Notes under the pieces: generated by a model
The model's database searches: none
What the model was told of the DNA's origin: nothing
What the model saw: only the letters and a program-made list of their open reading frames with translations
Shown: positions 44,864 through 49,111 of the stretch, piece after piece
Numbering within the stretch: position 1 is the first letter of the stretch
Layout: the number at the start of each line of letters is the position of its first letter
Made by a program: the position numbers and the translations under genes
Assembly (NCBI GenBank): GCA_018398765.1
Contig: JAHBMJ010000390.1
Location: 1 to 49,111, forward strand
DNA: 49,111 nt
Direction: 5' to 3'
DNA from: Chromera velia
Taxonomy: Eukaryota; Sar; Chromeraceae

Positions 44864-46851
44864 TGTTGTTTTGTGAGGTTCGGACTCAGATCCCCTCTGG
44901 GTGCACTGTTATTAATCATGTTTTGTCACTGCATATTGCACAAAATGAATGACTCAGCCGTTCGATTACACCTAGGATTGCACAAATTTAAAAGTTGGCT
45001 CCATCTTTTAGACGCATTAAGTTACTAGTTAGTCGTTTTTCAGCTATAGGTTTTCGGTAGCTTTCAGACTCAGTTTACTATTTAGTATCGTAGGCACTGA
45101 TGTCAGATGATTTTAGTAAAATAAAGTTTAACAAACTCTAGAATATGCGATCTTTTCGGCGGATCCTCGTGGTGGTTAGCGCATTGGAGTCCCCCGAAGC
45201 TAGCCCCGAACTCATAAGGAGTCTCCTCGCTTCGGCATAAGGAACAGCACCAAAAAGGACAACCGGGAGTCAACGGCGGAAGCAAAACAACCCCGAGAGA
45301 TGGACTTGGACCTGATCTGACTGAGGAGATGTGTAAGCTGTATACAAATTTAGTCGGGGCTACAGTTCAGTGAACGCTTTTAATTGCATTCATTGTAAAC
45401 TGTTTAGAATCTTTAACCTAGAAGAGTTCTCCTATCAGTTCATCAGTCAGATGCTGCCACCTCAATCAAACAAGCGTGCAGGCAGACTGATCTTTTCTAA
45501 CGTCAGGCCACGTCAGAATGCTACATGATAACATGCAACACCTAATCGTGCAACACCCGGCAACACCATTCATGCGCGTACCTCGTGGCGCCGCCACTCC
45601 GCAAGCCACGATGCATGGCGCATCACCCATCCTAGACGCCAAGCCACGCCCACAAGACGCCTGCAAGCTGAGTTGGCAACACTGTGCAAACTCAAAACAG
45701 TGATGCTTTCCTACGTTTGGGGGTGGATGCCAGCCTTCCGGGTTTACCTCTTCTTTCAGTGCCAACCAAACAAGCCACGCTCACGGCCACAGCCAGTTTT
45801 CATCGAGAAGGCAAAGCTTTGTCAATGAAGAAAATTGAAGGAGACGATGAAAATCTGGGGGCATGACTCGAAAAGGTTTCTACCCGGGGCAGGACGGGGA
45901 TAGCATAACATGCACAAGCTTTTCTAGGCAAGCTTTGAAGCCTTGTCATACTGATGACAGCTTAGTATACCGTATACGTACAATCAGTCAAAAAAGGGAA
46001 AGAGAAACAAAGTAGAGGGAGAGAAGGACATCAGTAAGGGGGGGCATGTCGCACGGCTCCGACTTGATACCTCCTATAAGCTGACACAACAGCTCAGACT
46101 GGAAGCCGGGGGCATGTATGGGGCATGTACAGATGAGCGGACCACATCCTTGGTTGAGAGTCAATCACTTCTATTGCCGCGAAGGATAGACTGATTCGTT
46201 CTTACGTTTCTAGGTTTCTGTAATGTGTTTTCTCCTATGGTGAGGACTCAGTCTAGCTGATCCTAGTGCCCTGACTGACTCGTGTCTAATGCTGGAAGTT
46301 TAGACATGGACAGACGGCGATGACGTAGTATGATGCTGATGATAAAAACAAACTACAATTAATTAAATTAGAAAACGGCAGTACTACCCTATATATCTAG
46401 CCTAGTATACCATTCAATCAATCAAATCAATACCCAAAGTTTAGCTAGCCTAGCTTTAGTAGCCTAGAAGGCTGGTGAAACCCTAGGTGAAACCATAGCT
46501 CAGACTATGTATAGTTTAAATTGAAATATCGTAATACAATTAGTCAGATTTTGGTTTTAAAAGATTCATACGCTCCCCTACTCTTTTTCTGACTCTTCCT
46601 CTCTCGCCACGATAAGCACTCTCCCATGTTGATTCCCCCCAAACGGCCCCTGAGGGCAGACGCAGCAGCCCGCCCCCGATGATCGAGACGTCAATGAACT
46701 AGTCAATGAATAATTGCATTCATGCTGAAAGCCTAGGCTGAAAGCGTTCTCCTCGCGCATGGCGCGCGGTAAACTCCTGTAGCGGGAGTACGTTTCCGGA
46801 ACCCCCCGCCACAAATTCATGAAATTCTCTGCGTCTATCCGGGATTTTCTT
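44864..46851. other. Convergent intergenic region, 2 kb, no recognised gene
   Basis: Between the 3' ends of WDR83 (+) and the SAP gene (-). A tRNA-like head lies at about 45165-45260 (separate entry). Bases 45480-45700 are a GC-richer island with ACACC/CAACAC words. Bases 46200-46560 are A/T rich with TAGCCTAG words. GCGCATGGCGCGCGG occurs at about 46755-46770. The end of the region carries the 3' UTR of the SAP gene. Confidence 0.45.
45165..45260 (+). repeat. tRNA-like segment, possibly a tRNA-derived SINE remnant
   Basis: TGGTTAGCGCATTGG (about 45172-45186) fits a tRNA D-arm/A box well (TRGYnnAnnnG). The surrounding CCTCGTGGTGGTTAGCGC also has a normal offset from a 5' acceptor strand. Downstream, only a weak B-box candidate (GCTTCGGCAT near 45229) is found, not GGTTCGAnTCC, and I could not close a clean cloverleaf. 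A degenerate tRNA gene or SINE head is the best guess. Confidence 0.25.
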
Positions 46852-47955
46852 TTATGAACGAGACGAGGACGAAGATGCGTCATGCTTGACAAAGAACCTG
46901 CTGGGAAGCCCTCCTTGTGGAGCGGTAACCGCTGGAGCAGGACCAGCTGGGGGTTCTGGTGCAGGTGCTGCTGCTGCTGCTGGTGGACCTGGTGCTACAA
47001 CATCATCTGACTCAGACAGCTGAATGCCGACACCTGCAAGATCTTTCTCGGTCGTGTCGCGAAGTTTCGCGGTCAGCTTTGACAGCGTCTGCTCAAAGCC
47101 ACAGTGGCGTCCCATTCCCTTCATGTGCTTGCATCGGAGGGCAAACGGTGTGGGGGACTCACCATCGTGTTGAAATTCAAATTTTCTTGACCCGCATTTA
47201 GGACAGCAGCGAAGGTTTCCGTATCTGTAAACGGAAAGGAGCCGTTCCACCAATTGATCCTTCGACCCCCCCAGCAGAACGGAATTGGCTTGGCAGAGGG
47301 CCTTCAGACGGGGAAGACGGAGTTTACCCAATTTCACAATCACACCCTCACCCCCCTCTGACTCTTTTGCAGCCTCAGATGCGAGTCGTTTTTTTTGCTG
47401 GCTTTGCCTCTCTCTATTGGTCTCTGCCTGCCTTTTCTGGCTCTGCTTTACTAGCTGTTCTGCCTGCTGCCTGTCGTATTCCCTCAACTCCTCTGCCACA
47501 ATCCGATCCTCCTCTGCCTTCCGATCAACCCACTCTGCGCACGCAGCGCAGCGGACGGAAACCTGCGCCCACAGTCGAGGAGGGCCGAAGGGGTCAGGCC
47601 AACCTTGCCACTGCTGCACCACCACTTCCATCAGCACGGGGGCCTCTGGACTTGCCTCTATCACTTTCAAGCAGTCGTGACAGCCAAAACGCTGCTTTGC
47701 CTCCTTCTTTTGACGGTCTGGAGGCCCTCTTTCTATGTTCGCTGCACTTGACACGGCCATGTCTGGGGATTTGTACTCATACGGTAACCAGTCAACCTCC
47801 TCACCGTCTTCTTCCCGCCGGCGCTGTTTTCGTCTCTGCTCAATCTCCCGCTCTCTCTCCACATAGACAACTGAATTTTCGATTGCCTTTTCAATCTTCT
47901 CATTGATGTAGCTGGGGCTGAGAGAACAGACACCGATGCCGTATGCCTGCTCCAT
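46852..47955 (-). CDS. SAP-domain protein with two zinc-binding modules, intronless, 367 aa
   Basis: The ATG at 47955 opens a single frame. N-terminal helix, then charged segment REREIEQRRKQRRREE (about 34-49). First zinc site: CHDC (92-95) and CAAC (136-139). A coiled coil rich in Arg/Gln/Glu spans about 140-200. A SAP motif (LRLPRLKALCQAN...GGSKDQLVERL, about 212-239) follows. The second zinc site is C251, C254, C275, C285. SAP followed directly by a CxxC...C-x9-C ribbon recalls the PADR1/zinc-3 region of PARP1, where the last two Cys have the same spacing, but no PARP catalytic domain is present. The tail is Ala/Pro-rich, then poly-Ser. A nuclear DNA- or RNA-binding role is likely; the precise family is not recognised. 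Confidence 0.75.
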   Translation of the reverse strand: MEQAYGIGVCSLSPSYINEKIEKAIENSVVYVEREREIEQRRKQRRREEDGEEVDWLPYEYKSPDMAVSSAANIERGPPDRQKKEAKQRFGCHDCLKVIEASPEAPVLMEVVVQQWQGWPDPFGPPRLWAQVSVRCAACAEWVDRKAEEDRIVAEELREYDRQQAEQLVKQSQKRQAETNRERQSQQKKRLASEAAKESEGGEGVIVKLGKLRLPRLKALCQANSVLLGGSKDQLVERLLSVYRYGNLRCCPKCGSRKFEFQHDGESPTPFALRCKHMKGMGRHCGFEQTLSKLTAKLRDTTEKDLAGVGIQLSESDDVVAPGPPAAAAAPAPEPPAGPAPAVTAPQGGLPSRFFVKHDASSSSSRS

Positions 47956-48988
47956 ATCTATGGATAAAGACGAGTAGGATTGGTGTCAATTTTTAGAGAC
48001 GGCATCCAATCGGAATATCTTTCTGCCAGCGTCAGCCAAAGCTGCCCATCACAAGTCTTTGAAGCAAGAATTGGCACTGCGCATCAGAATAAAAAAGAGG
48101 GTTCGTGCTTTGAGAAAATTTGCTCGGCCTCCTCAGCGACTGTGAACGTCAACGACACAATGATCGTCGTTACACCAAAACTGGTCCTTCAATGAATGAT
48201 TGTGTTGAACTCATGCAGTCTGACATTTTTTTTTTTTTTTTTATCGATTATATGGATCGATTGCAGATGTCAACGCGCGCTCCGCGCGACGCGAAATGAC
48301 GCGAAGAAAGGATGATTGAGGGTTTTGTTATGCACTAGCCTGGCCTGTCAAAAAAATGAGCTGGTCAAGATCACCAGGCCCGTGAAATATCCCTGACCCG
48401 TCAAACATTTATGCTAATTTTATGGCCCGTCAAATGTCCCCAGCCGGATAATTTCAATTCCAAGGCACTCACCCTTTTCGCGGGCGCGCGCAATTAAGGC
48501 ACTCACCCGTATAGAGACGGTGGAGAGGTGAGATCGATGCGCGTAGACGGCGCGCTTTTTTCACTTGCGGGACCATTTTTATGGCGGTGGCTTTCCGGGG
48601 CCCCCGCGCCCCCCCGCGCGTGTATCTAAAAAACAATCCATGGATTGTTTAAACACAAATGTTGGGATTAAGTCTACAATAGGGGCGTCGGGGCCCAGCT
48701 GCGCGCGGGAGCAGCAGGGAACGCCGGGGCCCTTTTCGTCTGTATTGGAATTTGATTGAAAAATAAATATTCGTACGCGTATATATATTTTTGTATATGC
48801 GTACGTATACATCAATAAACTTGAACCGGCCTTGAAGCGCCGAATGAGGATGTATGACCGAGAGGATGAGTGAGTGAGCAAGTGACTGTGTGAGTGCATG
48901 AGCGAAGGAGTTCGCGAGTGGGTAAGGGATAGAACAAGTGAGTGAGTGACTGAGTGACTGAAGCTTGAGTGTACCTGTCAGAGAGAGA
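47956..48988. promoter_or_regulatory. Upstream region of the SAP gene and of the right-edge gene
   Basis: A poly-T tract of 19 bases at about 48224-48242 is followed by CG-rich boxes (ACGCGCGCTCCGCGCGACGC near 48271; GGCGCGCTTTTTTC near 48549). Four related words, GGCCTGTCAAA, GGCCCGTGAAA, GACCCGTCAAA and GGCCCGTCAAA, start at 48342, 48377, 48395 and 48424. GAGACGG is at 48514. AAACAATCCATGGATTGTTT at 48631-48650 is a perfect 20-bp palindrome. GGGGCCC occurs three times between 48595 and 48735. GAGT-rich repeats fill 48865-48965. No coding exon is supported before 48989. Confidence 0.5.
48631..48650. repeat. Perfect 20-bp palindrome
   Basis: AAACAATCCATGGATTGTTT equals its own reverse complement. 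It lies in the intergenic region between the SAP gene (-) and the putative right-edge gene (+), just after a C-rich tract. It could be a dimer-binding site or small cruciform. Confidence 0.7.
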
Positions 48989-49111
48989 ATGGGTCAGCTT
49001 CGAGGCGCTGACCTTTCATTCGTTGTTCGTGCAGTGTGGTTCTTTTCTTTCGAGGAACTCCGAGCAACATTCATTCTGCTCATTGGGGGAAGTGTGAGTG
49101 AGTTCGTGAAC
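48989..49111 (+). CDS. Possible first exon of a gene running off the window
   Basis: From the ATG at 48989 the frame stays open for 41 codons to the window end. It begins MGQLRGADLSFVVRAVWFFS and continues EELRATFILLIGGS; a good donor, GTGAGTGAG, follows Ser35 in frame (near 49094). The peptide is hydrophobic and could be a signal anchor. No family can be named. It is included because start context, open frame and donor agree, but chance cannot be excluded. Confidence 0.3.
   Translation, partial: MGQLRGADLSFVVRAVWFFSFEELRATFILLIGGSVSEFVN

Overview
This is a nuclear window from an intron-bearing eukaryote. I infer an alveolate related to apicomplexans. A chromerid such as Chromera velia fits best, but the species is not proven. 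Four things point there: spliced genes with many short exons, GCATGC clusters in shared promoters (the core recognised by ApiAP2 factors), GAGACGG-type promoter elements like those known from coccidians, and LINE and DNA-transposon copies beside ordinary eukaryotic housekeeping genes. Standard stop codons are used, including TGA.

Layout, left to right. A copper amine oxidase gene (831-4471, +, 6 exons) is followed by a long Enhancer-of-polycomb/EPL1 gene (about 6538-14861, +, about 15 exons). A 5'-truncated LINE (about 15421-17508, -) follows. Next come a secreted single-exon protein-kinase-like gene (18348-19289, -) and, divergent from it, a multi-pass membrane protein gene (20079-22558, +). 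From 22993 to 28545 lies a transposon nest: a 518-bp MITE, then a larger inverted-repeat element holding a second LINE copy, which itself holds a 232-bp MITE. After that the genes are a MYND zinc-finger gene (29175-31286, -), an NmrA-like oxidoreductase (32269-33186, +), a complete nine-exon TBCK homologue (34243-41752, -), a WDR83/MORG1 homologue (42520-44863, +), a SAP/zinc-ribbon protein (46852-47955, -) and a possible first exon running off the right end (48989 onward, +).

Three gene pairs are divergent and share short intergenic promoters (19290-20078, 31287-32268, 41753-42519). All three carry GCATGC or TGCATGCA motifs, in two cases five GCATGC cores within about 180 bp or less. I worked out splice junctions by codon phase and family conservation. 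Of 34 deduced donors, 16 have C at intron position +3 (GTCAGT, GTCGGT and similar), which is unusual for eukaryotes.

The genes do not form a pathway. They serve amine oxidation, NuA4-type chromatin acetylation, endosomal/Rab regulation (TBCK), scaffold or spliceosome work (WDR83) and redox. The most unusual signals are the donor-site preference, the promoter motif code, the atypical secreted kinase and the nested mobile elements.
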